DNA of 64,000 nt, from positions 186,001-250,000 of the forward strand of contig CAVZFB010000039.1 in assembly GCA_963774345.1 (NCBI GenBank), read 5' to 3'. The notes beneath the pieces are model-generated. The model worked only from the letters and a program-made list of their open reading frames with translations, did not search any database and had not been told where the DNA came from. Of this stretch, positions 8,593-17,078 are shown piece by piece; the first letter of the stretch is position 1; each line of letters starts with the position of its first letter. The position numbers and the translations under genes were made by a program. The stretch is from AP-15 sp963774345. Its GTDB lineage: Bacteria > Pseudomonadota > Alphaproteobacteria > ATCC43930 > CGMCC-115725.

Positions 8593-10122
8593 ATGTCCGA
8601 GCGGCTGACGAATTCGGCAACCAGCCGCATCGGCATCATCGATCTTGGCTCCAATTCTCTGCGTCTTGCAGTCTTCGAGCGTCACGGCGGCGTGCTGTTT
8701 CCGATGATCAACGAAAAGGTCATGTGCGGGCTGGCGCGCGGACTTTCGACGAGCGGCCGGCTGAACCGCGACGGCGTGACCCTGGCCATGGTGAATTTGA
8801 GGCGCTTCGTCGCTCTCGCACACGCGATCGGCGTCGATCACCTGGCGGTGCTGGCGACCGCCGCAGTTCGCGATTCCAGCGACGGCCAAGCCTTTGCCGA
8901 CGAGGTCGCGCGCGAGTGCCGCGTGCCCGTCGCCATCATCGACGGCGCCGAGGAGGCACGGTTGTCGGCGGCAGGCGTGCTTGCCGGCATCCCCGAGGCG
9001 GAAGGGATCGTCTGCGATCTCGGCGGCGGCAGCGTCGAACTGATCCGGGTAGGGCCGGGCCTTGCCGCCGAGGGCGGGCGGATCGGCCACGGAATCACCC
9101 TGCCGCTAGGGCCGTTGCGTCTGGCCGAGTTTGGCGACAACGCAAAGGCCGTCTCGGAAGCGGTCGAGCGATCGCTCGCCGCCGCGCCCGTCGCGCGCGG
9201 GGGGATCGGGCAAAACCTGTACCTGGTCGGTGGCGCGTCGCGCGCGCTGGCCCGGCTGCACATGGATCATACGCACTACCCGCTCCACATCGTCCACCAC
9301 TACACGATCGCTCGCACCGAGGCGGAGGCCTTCTTCGAGATCATCGGCCGGCTGTCGCGCAAATCGCTCGAGCGAATCACCACGATCTCGCGCAAGCGCC
9401 TCGAAATGGTGCCCCTGGCGGCGGTGATGCTGCGCAAGCTGGTTGCCGTTGCCGGTCCGCAACGAGTCATCTTCTCCGCCTTTGGCTTGCGCGAAGGCTA
9501 CGCCTACGGTCTCATTCCACCGGCCGAGCGCAGTCCCGATCCGCTGCTCGCCGCGTGCATGGCGATTGGCCGCACCGAGAGCCGGTTTGCGCCGAACGGG
9601 GACTGGCTACAGGAATGGACCGCGCCGCTTTTTCCTGCCCTGTCCGAACGAATGCGGCGGCTGCATCGGGCCGCGTGCTGGCTCGGCGACATCGCCTGGA
9701 TCGAACATCCCGACTACCGACCAGAGCAGGCTTTCGCCCGCAGCTTGAGAATGCCGATGGCCGCGATCACTCACCCCGACCGAGTGTTTGTCGCCGCGGT
9801 GCTTCACACCCGATATGGTGGGGCAACCGACGACCCGGTCCGAGACCCGACCCGGGCGCTGCTGGATCCGCAAGCCGCCGCCGCAGTGCGCACGCTCGGC
9901 CTCGCGCTACGCCTTGCCTATACGTTGTGCGGCGGTAGGATCGAGCTGTTGTCCGAGACCTGGCTCGGGCGCGACGGCGCGAGCCTGGTCCTCGAAGTTC
10001 CGCCGGCCGATGGCTTGTTCATCGGCGAAACGGTGCAGCGGCGCCTCGATGCCGTGGCCCGCTCGCTCGGTGCGACATCGGTGCTGCGCCGGCGCGAGCC
10101 GCGACGGCTGGCCGGCGACTAG
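8593..10122 (+). CDS. ppx: Exopolyphosphatase Ppx/GppA family
   Basis: A 509-residue exopolyphosphatase (or pppGpp phosphatase) of the actin-like ASKHA fold. IGIIDLGSNSLRLAV near residue 13 is the phosphate-1 loop and IVCDLGGGSVEL near residue 140 the phosphate-2 loop; a helical C-terminal region containing HRAACWLGDI is the HD-like domain of long Ppx proteins. It starts at ATG 8593, four bases after ppk1, forming an operon that controls polyphosphate level. Ppx and GppA activities cannot be separated by sequence alone, but the link with ppk1 favours polyphosphate. Confidence 0.93.
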   Translation: MSERLTNSATSRIGIIDLGSNSLRLAVFERHGGVLFPMINEKVMCGLARGLSTSGRLNRDGVTLAMVNLRRFVALAHAIGVDHLAVLATAAVRDSSDGQAFADEVARECRVPVAIIDGAEEARLSAAGVLAGIPEAEGIVCDLGGGSVELIRVGPGLAAEGGRIGHGITLPLGPLRLAEFGDNAKAVSEAVERSLAAAPVARGGIGQNLYLVGGASRALARLHMDHTHYPLHIVHHYTIARTEAEAFFEIIGRLSRKSLERITTISRKRLEMVPLAAVMLRKLVAVAGPQRVIFSAFGLREGYAYGLIPPAERSPDPLLAACMAIGRTESRFAPNGDWLQEWTAPLFPALSERMRRLHRAACWLGDIAWIEHPDYRPEQAFARSLRMPMAAITHPDRVFVAAVLHTRYGGATDDPVRDPTRALLDPQAAAAVRTLGLALRLAYTLCGGRIELLSETWLGRDGASLVLEVPPADGLFIGETVQRRLDAVARSLGATSVLRRREPRRLAGD

Positions 10123-10148
10123 CGGCGCCAACGCTGCGGCCGTAGCCG

Positions 10149-11312
10149 TCACGGCTGCGTTGCCGGCTCTACCAGTGCTATTCGGTTGTCACGAACGCTC
10201 AGTGCGAGCCGACCGTGTTTCAAGGCGATGGCGTCCTTCCCAAAGACTTCATAACGCCATCCGGACAGCGCCGGCACCGGTGCATGGTCGTCGGCGGCGA
10301 TCGCCTCGATGTCGTCGGCCGAAGCGACCAGTTTCTGGGCGACCTGATGCGCCTCGCAGCGATGCTTCAACAGGACGCGAAACAGTTCGATCAGCGGCCC
10401 GAGACCTGGTGGCGTATCGGCGCGCGGCGGCGCCGGCGGCTCGATCGCGGTCGACTGAGCAAGTCCGCGACGGACCGCGTCGAGGATCTCGCCGCCGAAC
10501 CTGCCATCGGCCACTCCTTTGCCGAGGCTGCGCGTGCGCGCCAGCGCCTCGATAGTCTTTGGCAGGTGGGCGGCGACCTCCAGCACGGCTTCGTCTTTGA
10601 CGATGCGGCCGCGCGGCAGATTGCGCTGTTGCGCCGCGGCTTCGCGCCAAGCCGCGACCTCGCGCAGAACGCCAAAAAAGCGCGGGTCTACACGCCCGCG
10701 CAGGCGAAAGCGCCGCCACGCTTCGGTCGGGTCGGTGCGATAGGTCGCCGGCTCGCACAGCACCGCCATCTCCTCGGCGAACCATGCAGCACGGCCGTTC
10801 GCCGCCAAGAGCTGCTGCAGCTTGTCGTAGACGGTGCGCAAATGGACGACATCGGCCAGAGCGTAGCGGATTTGCCGCTCGGTCAGCGGCCGATGCGACC
10901 AGTCGGTGAAGCGCGAGGATTTGTCGAGCGGGGCGCGCGCAAGCTTGCCGACCAGGGTTTCGTAGCTCGCAGCGTCGCCGAAACCGCAGACCATTGCGGC
11001 GATCTGGGTATCGAACAGCGGCGCCGGGACCGCACCCGACAGGTTGAAGAAAATTTCGACGTCCTGGCGGGCGGCGTGAAACACCTTCAGCGTGTTCTCA
11101 TCCGCGATTAGGGCCAACAGCGGCGCCAGATCAATCCCCGGCGCCAGCGCATCGATCGCCGCGGCTTCGTCCGGGCCGGCCACCTGCACCAGACACAGGA
11201 TCGGCCAATAGGTTCGCTCGCGCATGAACTCGGTGTCGACCGCGACGAAATCCGCACCTTGCTGCCGCGCGCAGAATTCCGCCAAGGGCTGGGTTTCGGT
11301 AATGACCGTCAT
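10149..11312 (-). CDS. rnd: Ribonuclease D
   Basis: A 387-residue 3'-5' exoribonuclease acting on tRNA precursors. The DEDDy exonuclease motifs are seen: FVAVDTEFMRERTYWP (Exo I), VFHAARQDVEIFF (Exo II) and RQIRYALADVVHL (Exo III with Tyr). An HRDC-type helical domain follows (ALARTRSLGKG). The ATG at 11312 (MTVITETQPL) is chosen; the reading frame continues upstream to 11495 but without exonuclease similarity. It is tail-to-tail with ppx (26 bases apart) and divergent from argD. In many relatives rnd follows ppx in the same direction, so a local inversion is possible. Confidence 0.93.
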   Translation of the reverse strand: MTVITETQPLAEFCARQQGADFVAVDTEFMRERTYWPILCLVQVAGPDEAAAIDALAPGIDLAPLLALIADENTLKVFHAARQDVEIFFNLSGAVPAPLFDTQIAAMVCGFGDAASYETLVGKLARAPLDKSSRFTDWSHRPLTERQIRYALADVVHLRTVYDKLQQLLAANGRAAWFAEEMAVLCEPATYRTDPTEAWRRFRLRGRVDPRFFGVLREVAAWREAAAQQRNLPRGRIVKDEAVLEVAAHLPKTIEALARTRSLGKGVADGRFGGEILDAVRRGLAQSTAIEPPAPPRADTPPGLGPLIELFRVLLKHRCEAHQVAQKLVASADDIEAIAADDHAPVPALSGWRYEVFGKDAIALKHGRLALSVRDNRIALVEPATQP

Positions 11313-11384
11313 CGGCGACGCTATACAGCGAAAACCACGCGGTCGAAACCGTTGCGCGTGCGTTGCAGGCCCGAGCGGGGCGAA

Positions 11385-11413
11385 TTGACAGGGGTGCTCG
11401 CCATCCCCATACT
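11385..11413 (+). promoter_or_regulatory. Candidate sigma-70-type promoter of the argD operon
   Basis: TTGACA at 11385-11390, a 17-base spacer, then CATACT at 11408-11413 (four of six matches to the -10 consensus). It lies in the 298-base divergent gap between rnd and argD and points to argD, about 190 bases from its start. No ARG-box-like operator was recognised. Apart from this and the argD ribosome-binding site the gap shows nothing else. Confidence 0.45.
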
Positions 11414-11610
11414 CCGGCGCTTTCCTGCTCGATGGCGAGTCGCCGACCCGGCCCGCCGTGACGAGGAGAGTGCCGATGATGCGCGATCCCGGCAATCTGC
11501 GCCGGTATTGGCGGCGGGTCCACAGGACCGGGCCAGTAGGGTTCGGGCGACGACGATAATTTTGCGTCGCCGACCCGCGTTTTCCAACCCCCTCGCGCAG
11601 GAGACACTCT

Positions 11611-12783
11611 GTGATTACACCTGTTATGCCGACCTACGGCCGGTGGGACGTCGCCGTCGATCATGGCGAAGGCTGCTGGCTCTACGCCACCGACGGCCGC
11701 AAATTCCTCGACTTTACCAGCGGCATCGCGGTGACCGGGCTTGGTCACTGCCACCCGCATATGGTCACTGCCGTAACCGAGCAAGCCAAACACCTATGGC
11801 ACGTCTCAAACCTGTTCCGGATCCCGGGGCAGGAACGGCTGGCCCAGCGCCTTGTCGACAACACGTTTGCCGACACCGTGTTCTTCGGCAATTCGGGGGC
11901 CGAGGCCTGCGAGTTGGCGATCAAGATTTCCCGCAAATACCAACACGAGTCCGGCCACCCTGAGCGCTATCGGATCATCGGTTGCGAAGGCTCATTCCAC
12001 GGGCGCACCCTCGCCACCCTCGCAGCCGCCGGAAACGAGAAATATCTCGAAGGGTTTGGCCCGCCGATGGAGGGCTTCGACCACGTCGCCTTTGGGAATC
12101 TGAACGAGATGCGCGCCGCGATCGGCGGCGAGACGGCCGCGATCCTGATCGAGCCGGTGCAAGGCGAGGGCGGTGTGCGCCCGGGCTCAGACGAATATTT
12201 GCGTGGCCTGCGGGCGATCGCCGACGAGTTCGGCCTGTTGCTGGTCTTCGACGAAGTGCAGTGCGGGATGGGGCGGACCGGCAAGCTGTTCGCGCACGAA
12301 TGGTCGGGTGTGACGCCCGACGTTATGGCGATCGCCAAGGCGCTGGGCGGCGGCTTCCCGATCGGCGCGTGCCTCGCCACCGAGCGCGCCGCCGCGGGCA
12401 TGGGACCCGGCACCCACGGCTCCACCTTTGGGGGTAACCCGCTGGCGGTCGCGGCGGGCAACGCGGTCCTCGATGTGATGCTCGAGGCGGATTTCTTCGA
12501 TCGGGTGCAGGCCAGGGCGCGGCTTTTGCGCAGCAAGCTCGATCAATTGGTCAAAGCCTATCCCAAACTATTCGCCGAATTGCGCGGCTCGGGGCTTCTT
12601 CTCGGCATCCGCTGCGTAGTGCCTGCCGGCGACGTCGTTAACCGGCTACGCCAGAATGGCCTCTTGGCCCTGACCGCTGGCGACAACGTGTTGCGCCTGT
12701 TGCCGCCGCTCATCGTCAGCGAGGCGGAGATCGGCGAAGCGATGGACACCCTGCACAAGGTCGCGCGGGAATGGCCGGCGTAA
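11611..12783 (+). CDS. argD: Acetylornithine aminotransferase
   Basis: A 390-residue PLP-dependent class III aminotransferase that converts N-acetylglutamate semialdehyde to N-acetylornithine (and may serve in lysine synthesis). Seen: GLGHCHPH near the N terminus, FFGNSGAEACELAIK, EPVQGEGGV, LVFDEVQCGMGRTGK and the PLP lysine in AIAKALGGGFPIGA, then HGSTFGGNPLA. The GTG at 11611 follows an AGGAGA ribosome-binding site by six bases. Its end overlaps the start of argF by 13 bases, so the arginine genes are co-translated. Confidence 0.95.
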   Translation: MITPVMPTYGRWDVAVDHGEGCWLYATDGRKFLDFTSGIAVTGLGHCHPHMVTAVTEQAKHLWHVSNLFRIPGQERLAQRLVDNTFADTVFFGNSGAEACELAIKISRKYQHESGHPERYRIIGCEGSFHGRTLATLAAAGNEKYLEGFGPPMEGFDHVAFGNLNEMRAAIGGETAAILIEPVQGEGGVRPGSDEYLRGLRAIADEFGLLLVFDEVQCGMGRTGKLFAHEWSGVTPDVMAIAKALGGGFPIGACLATERAAAGMGPGTHGSTFGGNPLAVAAGNAVLDVMLEADFFDRVQARARLLRSKLDQLVKAYPKLFAELRGSGLLLGIRCVVPAGDVVNRLRQNGLLALTAGDNVLRLLPPLIVSEAEIGEAMDTLHKVAREWPA

Positions 12784-13727
12784 GACGCACCACTGGCGCT
12801 GCGGCACTGGTCGACGGGCGGCTGACGCCGCCCGCCCCGCGCCACTTTCTCGATATCGACCAGTTCGACAGCGCCGAGCTGCGCGGCATCCTCGATATCG
12901 GCGTCGCCTACAAGCGCGGCCGGCGCGATCGGCCATTGGCCGGCAAGACCTTGGCGATGATCTTCGAGAAGCCGTCGACGCGGACCCGCGTCTCGTTCGA
13001 GGTGGCGACGCGCCAACTCGGCGGCGATTCGATCTTTCTGAACACCGCCGACAGTCAGCTCGGCCGCGGCGAGACCGTTGCCGATACGGCGCGCGTGCTG
13101 TCGCGATATGTCGACGCGATCATGATCCGCACCAACCTGCCGCATAAGCTCGACGAGCTGGCGCGCCATGCGACTGTTCCGGTCATCAACGGTCTGACCG
13201 ACGCGTCGCACCCGTGCCAGATCATGGCGGACGTGATGACCCTCCAAGAAAAAAAGGGGCCGGTCGCCAATAAGACCGTCGCCTGGAGCGGCGACGGCAA
13301 CAATGTAGCAGCGAGCTGGGTTCATGCAGCCGTCCGTTTTGGCTTTGTGTTGCGGCTTGCCTGCCCTGACGAGCTCAGCTTGCCGCCGAGGCTACTCGAT
13401 TGGGCGCGACGCGAGGGCGGCCGCGTCAGTCTAACGACCGAACCGCACGAGGCGGTCGCCGGCGCCGATTGCGTCGTCACCGATACCTGGATCTCGATGG
13501 GCAACGACGCGAACGTCAATCGTCACAATCTGCTCGCCCCCTACCGCGTCGACGAGCAGCTGATGGCGCAGGCCAAGCCCGACGCCATCTTTATGCATTG
13601 CCTGCCGGTCAAGCGCGGCGAGGAGGTCACTGCCGGCGTCGTCGATGGCCCACAATCGGTCGTCTGGGACGAAGCCGAAAACCGACTGCACGCGCAAAAG
13701 GGGATCCTCACCTGGTGCCTCGGGTAG
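12771..13727 (+). CDS. argF: Ornithine carbamoyltransferase
   Basis: Makes citrulline from ornithine and carbamoyl phosphate. The 318-residue protein has the carbamoyl-phosphate signature FEKPSTRTRVSFE, the DASHPCQ loop, and the ornithine loop HCLPVKRGEEV (HCLP). ATG 12771 sits inside the end of argD (13-base overlap). The row argD-argF-hslO is a common alphaproteobacterial operon, so this is the anabolic enzyme rather than the arginine deiminase one. Confidence 0.96.
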   Translation: MAGVRRTTGAAALVDGRLTPPAPRHFLDIDQFDSAELRGILDIGVAYKRGRRDRPLAGKTLAMIFEKPSTRTRVSFEVATRQLGGDSIFLNTADSQLGRGETVADTARVLSRYVDAIMIRTNLPHKLDELARHATVPVINGLTDASHPCQIMADVMTLQEKKGPVANKTVAWSGDGNNVAASWVHAAVRFGFVLRLACPDELSLPPRLLDWARREGGRVSLTTEPHEAVAGADCVVTDTWISMGNDANVNRHNLLAPYRVDEQLMAQAKPDAIFMHCLPVKRGEEVTAGVVDGPQSVVWDEAENRLHAQKGILTWCLG

Positions 13728-13833
13728 TATGTGGAGCGGCAAACGGCGGTCCGGGGCCCAGGCAGACCCCGCCTGCCCGGAATGGCGGTGCGGCCTGAAT
13801 TGGTACGAAGCCTCGACCCCGGAGCCCACAACC

Positions 13834-14778
13834 TTGACAACGTCGCTCGGCACTACACCCCCCGACACCAACCCTGACGATCTGATCCAGCCGTTTCGCA
13901 TCGACCCGTTTGCGTTGCGCGGCCGTCTCGTGCGGCTGGGCCCGACGATCGACCATATTCTATCGCAGCACGCCTATCCCGAGCCGGTCGCGGTGATGCT
14001 CGGCGAAGCGATCACCCTCGCCGTGCTGCTCGCCGGTGCGCTCAAGTATGACGGCGTCTTCACCTTGCAGACCAAGGGCGATGGGCCGATCCGATTGATC
14101 GTGGCGGATGTGTCGACCGATGGCGCGGTGCGCGGCTATGCCCAATACGACGAGGCAAAGCTCCAGGCGGCGGTCAATGACGCAAGTCCGGCGCACCTCT
14201 CGGTGCCGCGCCTGCTTGGCGCCGGCTATATCGCCTTTACCGTCGACCAGGGCGAGGATACCGACCGATATCAGGCGATTGTCGAATTGTCGGGAATGAC
14301 CTTGGCCGACTGCGCGCAGCATTATTTCCGCCAATCGGAGCAAATCCAGGCCGGGATCAAGCTCGCGGTCGCTCAAGCCGGGCCGGATGGAGCTTGGCGC
14401 GCCGGTGGACTGATGCTCCAGCGAGTGCCGCCGGAGGGCGGTTATGGCGTCATCGCCGACGATGTCGAAGATGGCTGGCGCCGCTCCATGGTCCTAATGA
14501 GTTCGGCGACGGCCGACGAATTGGTCGATCCCGAGCTGACGCCACACCGGCTGCTGTTTCGGCTGTTTCACGAGGATGGCGTGCGCGTCTACGACACGCA
14601 CCCGATCGAAGCGCGGTGCCGCTGTTCGCGCGAACGGATCGAAACCATTCTGCGTGCCTTTCCGGCCGACGAGATCGACGACATGGCCAAGGAGCGGGTC
14701 ACCACGGTGACCTGTGAGTTTTGCAGCCGCCGCTACACCTTCGACGCCGATGAAATCAGCCGTCTCGCCCCGGCGTGA
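13834..14778 (+). CDS. hslO: Hsp33 redox-regulated molecular chaperone
   Basis: Hsp33 holdase, activated when oxidation releases zinc from its C-terminal cysteines. The 314-residue product keeps the four ligands as C-R-C and C-E-F-C (EARCRCSRERI and TCEFCSRRYTF), the SQHAYPEPVAVML start region and ALKYDGVFTLQTKGDGP. The start is uncertain. A TTG at 13834 has GGAG nine bases upstream and gives a normal N terminus; the ATG at 13729, one base after argF, would add 35 residues that look non-coding. It is downstream of argF in the same operon and 18 bases before the DUF1326 genes. Confidence 0.9.
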   Translation: MTTSLGTTPPDTNPDDLIQPFRIDPFALRGRLVRLGPTIDHILSQHAYPEPVAVMLGEAITLAVLLAGALKYDGVFTLQTKGDGPIRLIVADVSTDGAVRGYAQYDEAKLQAAVNDASPAHLSVPRLLGAGYIAFTVDQGEDTDRYQAIVELSGMTLADCAQHYFRQSEQIQAGIKLAVAQAGPDGAWRAGGLMLQRVPPEGGYGVIADDVEDGWRRSMVLMSSATADELVDPELTPHRLLFRLFHEDGVRVYDTHPIEARCRCSRERIETILRAFPADEIDDMAKERVTTVTCEFCSRRYTFDADEISRLAPA

Positions 14779-14796
14779 GTTGAAAGGGAGGAATAC

Positions 14797-15426
14797 ATGG
14801 CTGTAGGAACGGGCTGGCAGCTTTCGGGAGACTATTTCGAAAACTGCAATTGCAATGTCGTCTGTCCGTGCCTGATCTCGCCGGCTCGGCCGCTAACCGC
14901 GCAGCCCACGCAGGGAGTTTGCGATGTTGCGCTGGCCTTTCACATCGATCGGGGCAGTTACGGCGAAGTGGCGCTCGACGGGCTCAATCTGGCGCTGATC
15001 GCACATACCCCTGGGCCGATGGCCGACGGCAATTGGGCCGTCGCCGTCTATATCGACGAGCGCGCCAACGATCAGCAGGCCGAGGCGCTGGGCGCCATCT
15101 TCGGCGGCGCGGAGGGCGGTCCGATGGCCAACTTTGCTCCGCTGATTGCCACGAACCTCGGCGTCAAGAAGGTGCCGATAACCTATCGAATAACCGGCAA
15201 GACACGCTCGACCGAAATTCCGGGGATCATGCACATGTCTGTCGAGCCGTTGCCGAGCCTGCACCAAACCGGGGAAACGTGGGTGGCGGGCGGCCATCCG
15301 GTCGCGCCCGACAAGCTGGCCATGGCGGTCGGCACAGCGGGTAGTACTTTTGCCGATCACGGAATGCGCTGGGACAATTCCGGCAAGAACGGCCATTACG
15401 CACCGATAAGCTGGTCCAACCAATAG
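14797..15426 (+). CDS. DUF1326 domain-containing protein, copy 1
   Basis: A 209-residue cytoplasmic-looking protein of family DUF1326. The N terminus reads GDYFENCNC..CPC, giving a C-x-C-x3-C-x-C cluster at residues 17, 19, 23 and 25, with a further Cys at 42; the middle has PMADGNWAVAVYIDE and the end NGHYAPISWS. Such a cluster suggests metal or thiol binding, but the family has no proven function. It follows hslO by 18 bases and precedes a second DUF1326 gene with which it shares the cysteine cluster, the MADGNW block and the NGH-x-AP-x-SWS tail, so the pair arose by duplication. No signal peptide. Confidence 0.85.
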   Translation: MAVGTGWQLSGDYFENCNCNVVCPCLISPARPLTAQPTQGVCDVALAFHIDRGSYGEVALDGLNLALIAHTPGPMADGNWAVAVYIDERANDQQAEALGAIFGGAEGGPMANFAPLIATNLGVKKVPITYRITGKTRSTEIPGIMHMSVEPLPSLHQTGETWVAGGHPVAPDKLAMAVGTAGSTFADHGMRWDNSGKNGHYAPISWSNQ

Positions 15427-15471
15427 CGTGGCTGGCCGTGTGGGTGATGGACAGACTAGGAGACTAACGTC

Positions 15472-16095
15472 GTGCCCGAACCGCTATGGACGATGCGCGG
15501 CGAATACATGGAAAGCTGCAACTGCGATTATCTTTGCCCGTGCATCTATACGAACCCGCAAGGCCCGGTAACCTATGATCACTGCACTGCAGTGATGGTG
15601 TTCCGCATCGACGAAGGCCGGCATGGCAGCACGAGGCTCGACGGGCTCAAATTCGCCCTGGTGATCCGGTCGGGCAAAGTCATGGCCGACGGCAATTGGG
15701 TGTTCGCCGGCGTCGTCGACGAAACCGCGGACGCGGGTCAGCGCCAGGCGCTCGCAGCGATCGTTGGCGGCGACGCCGGTGGCCCGCCTTCCTTCATCCG
15801 GCAAAATCTGGTCGGCGATTTCCGCGGCGTGGAATTCAAGCCGATCGAGTTTACGATGGCGGGATTAGCGCGTAAGGCGGTGATCCCTGACGTCGCCGCC
15901 TTCGAGATCGAAGGCGTCGCCTCGCGCAACCGTACCGGCGATCCCTATTACATCGATAACGTGGGGCACCCGGCGAACCGCCGGCTCGCATTGGCGCGGT
16001 CGAAGGAAACCCATGTGCATGGCTTCGGCCTCGATCTCGATCTCGTCGGCCAGGGCAATAACGGTCACTTCGCGCCGTTCTCGTGGTCGGCTTAG
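15472..16095 (+). CDS. DUF1326 domain-containing protein, copy 2
   Basis: Second DUF1326 protein, 207 residues, with the same cluster C-x-C-x3-C-x-C at residues 16, 18, 22 and 24 (ESCNC..CPC), His37-Cys38, VMADGNWVFAGVVDE and the ending NNGHFAPFSWSA. The GTG start at 15472 follows AGGAGA. Between the two copies the cysteine cluster and tail are kept while the rest has diverged, consistent with two distinct subunits rather than a recent copy. Its stop lies inside the next gene (13-base overlap), tying it to the membrane protein DUF2182. Function unknown. Confidence 0.85.
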   Translation: MPEPLWTMRGEYMESCNCDYLCPCIYTNPQGPVTYDHCTAVMVFRIDEGRHGSTRLDGLKFALVIRSGKVMADGNWVFAGVVDETADAGQRQALAAIVGGDAGGPPSFIRQNLVGDFRGVEFKPIEFTMAGLARKAVIPDVAAFEIEGVASRNRTGDPYYIDNVGHPANRRLALARSKETHVHGFGLDLDLVGQGNNGHFAPFSWSA

Positions 16096-16865
16096 GCGCG
16101 GATCAGACTACCGCTCGCCTGCCGCAGCGCGAGCGTGTTGTCATCGCCGCAGCACTCGGCGCCGTCACCGGGCTGTCGTGGCTTTACCTCTACCTGCAGA
16201 TGCAGCCGATGGCGGACATGGCCGACATGGCGCCGGCGATGTTCGCGCCCTGGACGACGGCCGATTTCGCGCTCAATCTGGTGATCTGGTGGGTCATGAT
16301 GCCGGGCATGATGCTGCCCTCTGCCGCCCCGATGATCTTTACTTTCGCTGCGGTCAACCGGCGTAAGCGTGAACTTGGCCAACCCTTTGTCCCAACAATG
16401 GTGTTCACGGCGGGCTACCTGGTCGCCTGGGGGTTGTTCGGCGTCTTTGCCACCTTGGCCGACTGGGCCCTCGAGCGAGCCGCGCTGATCTCTCCGATGA
16501 CCGGAAGGCTGACCCCGATTCTGGGCGCGATCGTGCTCGTCGTCGCCGGCATCTATCAGTTATCGCCGCTGAAATCCGTGTGCCTGACGCATTGCCGCTC
16601 GCCTTTCGACTTTGTCCTGAACCACTGGCGCGACGGCGCCCCGGGCGCGCTGCGCATGGGGCTGGAGCACGGGCTCTATTGCCTCGGCTGCTGCTGGTTT
16701 CTGATGGCGCTGATGTTCGCCGCCGGGATCATGAGCCTGTTGTGGATGGCGGCGATCGCGGTTTTCATCCTGCTCGAAAAGCTTCTACCGGCGGGGACCT
16801 GGCTCGCCCGCGCCGGCGGGGTGGCGATGTTGGGCTTCGGCGTTTATCTGCTGGTCGCCGGCTGA
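16083..16865 (+). CDS. DUF2182 integral membrane protein, predicted metal-binding
   Basis: A 260-residue membrane protein of about seven helices belonging to DUF2182, a family predicted to bind metal. Landmarks are WWVMMPGMMLPSAAPM, the cysteine/histidine loop SVCLTHCRSPF after the fourth helix, and LEHGLYCLGCCWFLMALMF, which places Glu, His and three Cys at a helix start. GTG 16083 overlaps the end of DUF1326 copy 2 by 13 bases. Together the three genes form a compact module at the end of the arginine/hslO operon. I infer a membrane-anchored metal or redox complex, with the two DUF1326 proteins as soluble partners. Confidence 0.85.
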   Translation: MVGLGADQTTARLPQRERVVIAAALGAVTGLSWLYLYLQMQPMADMADMAPAMFAPWTTADFALNLVIWWVMMPGMMLPSAAPMIFTFAAVNRRKRELGQPFVPTMVFTAGYLVAWGLFGVFATLADWALERAALISPMTGRLTPILGAIVLVVAGIYQLSPLKSVCLTHCRSPFDFVLNHWRDGAPGALRMGLEHGLYCLGCCWFLMALMFAAGIMSLLWMAAIAVFILLEKLLPAGTWLARAGGVAMLGFGVYLLVAG

Positions 16866-16939
16866 GGCGCGTCGACGCCACCCGCTTACTGGCAGGGTGT
16901 GGGTGATTGTGGCCGAGCGGTGAGCGCACATAGCTTCAG

Positions 16940-16964
16940 GGGTTGATTCCGTGCAAATCAACCC
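16940..16964. other. Inverted repeat GGGTTGATT / AATCAACCC
   Basis: Perfect 9-base arms (16940-16948 and 16956-16964) round a 7-base loop, 75 bases after the DUF2182 stop and about 115 bases before the helicase gene. There is no T-run after it, so a rho-independent terminator is unlikely unless weak. The right arm AATCAACCCT plus CAT recurs at the palindrome in front of the membrane protein at 40097. Confidence 0.4.
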
Positions 16965-17078
16965 TTCATCCTGTTGGCGCCGGGGAGCGCGGAATATAGC
17001 TGCCGGCGCTGGTTCTGCTGAGAGTGCGCCGTCATCGACACGCTGTCCGCCTCGACCCCATCGAACGAACTGACCGCG

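Noticed and set aside
16895..16985. Possible tRNA (GTGGCCGAGCGG.. reminiscent of a D arm)
   Set aside because: No acceptor stem or anticodon stem can be paired and the later hairpin is not a T arm. A tRNA covariance search could settle it.
17011..17030. CTGAGA-type TPP riboswitch hint before the helicase
   Set aside because: The rest of the thiamine motif (ACCTGAT and partner stem) is missing and the gene is not thiamine related.
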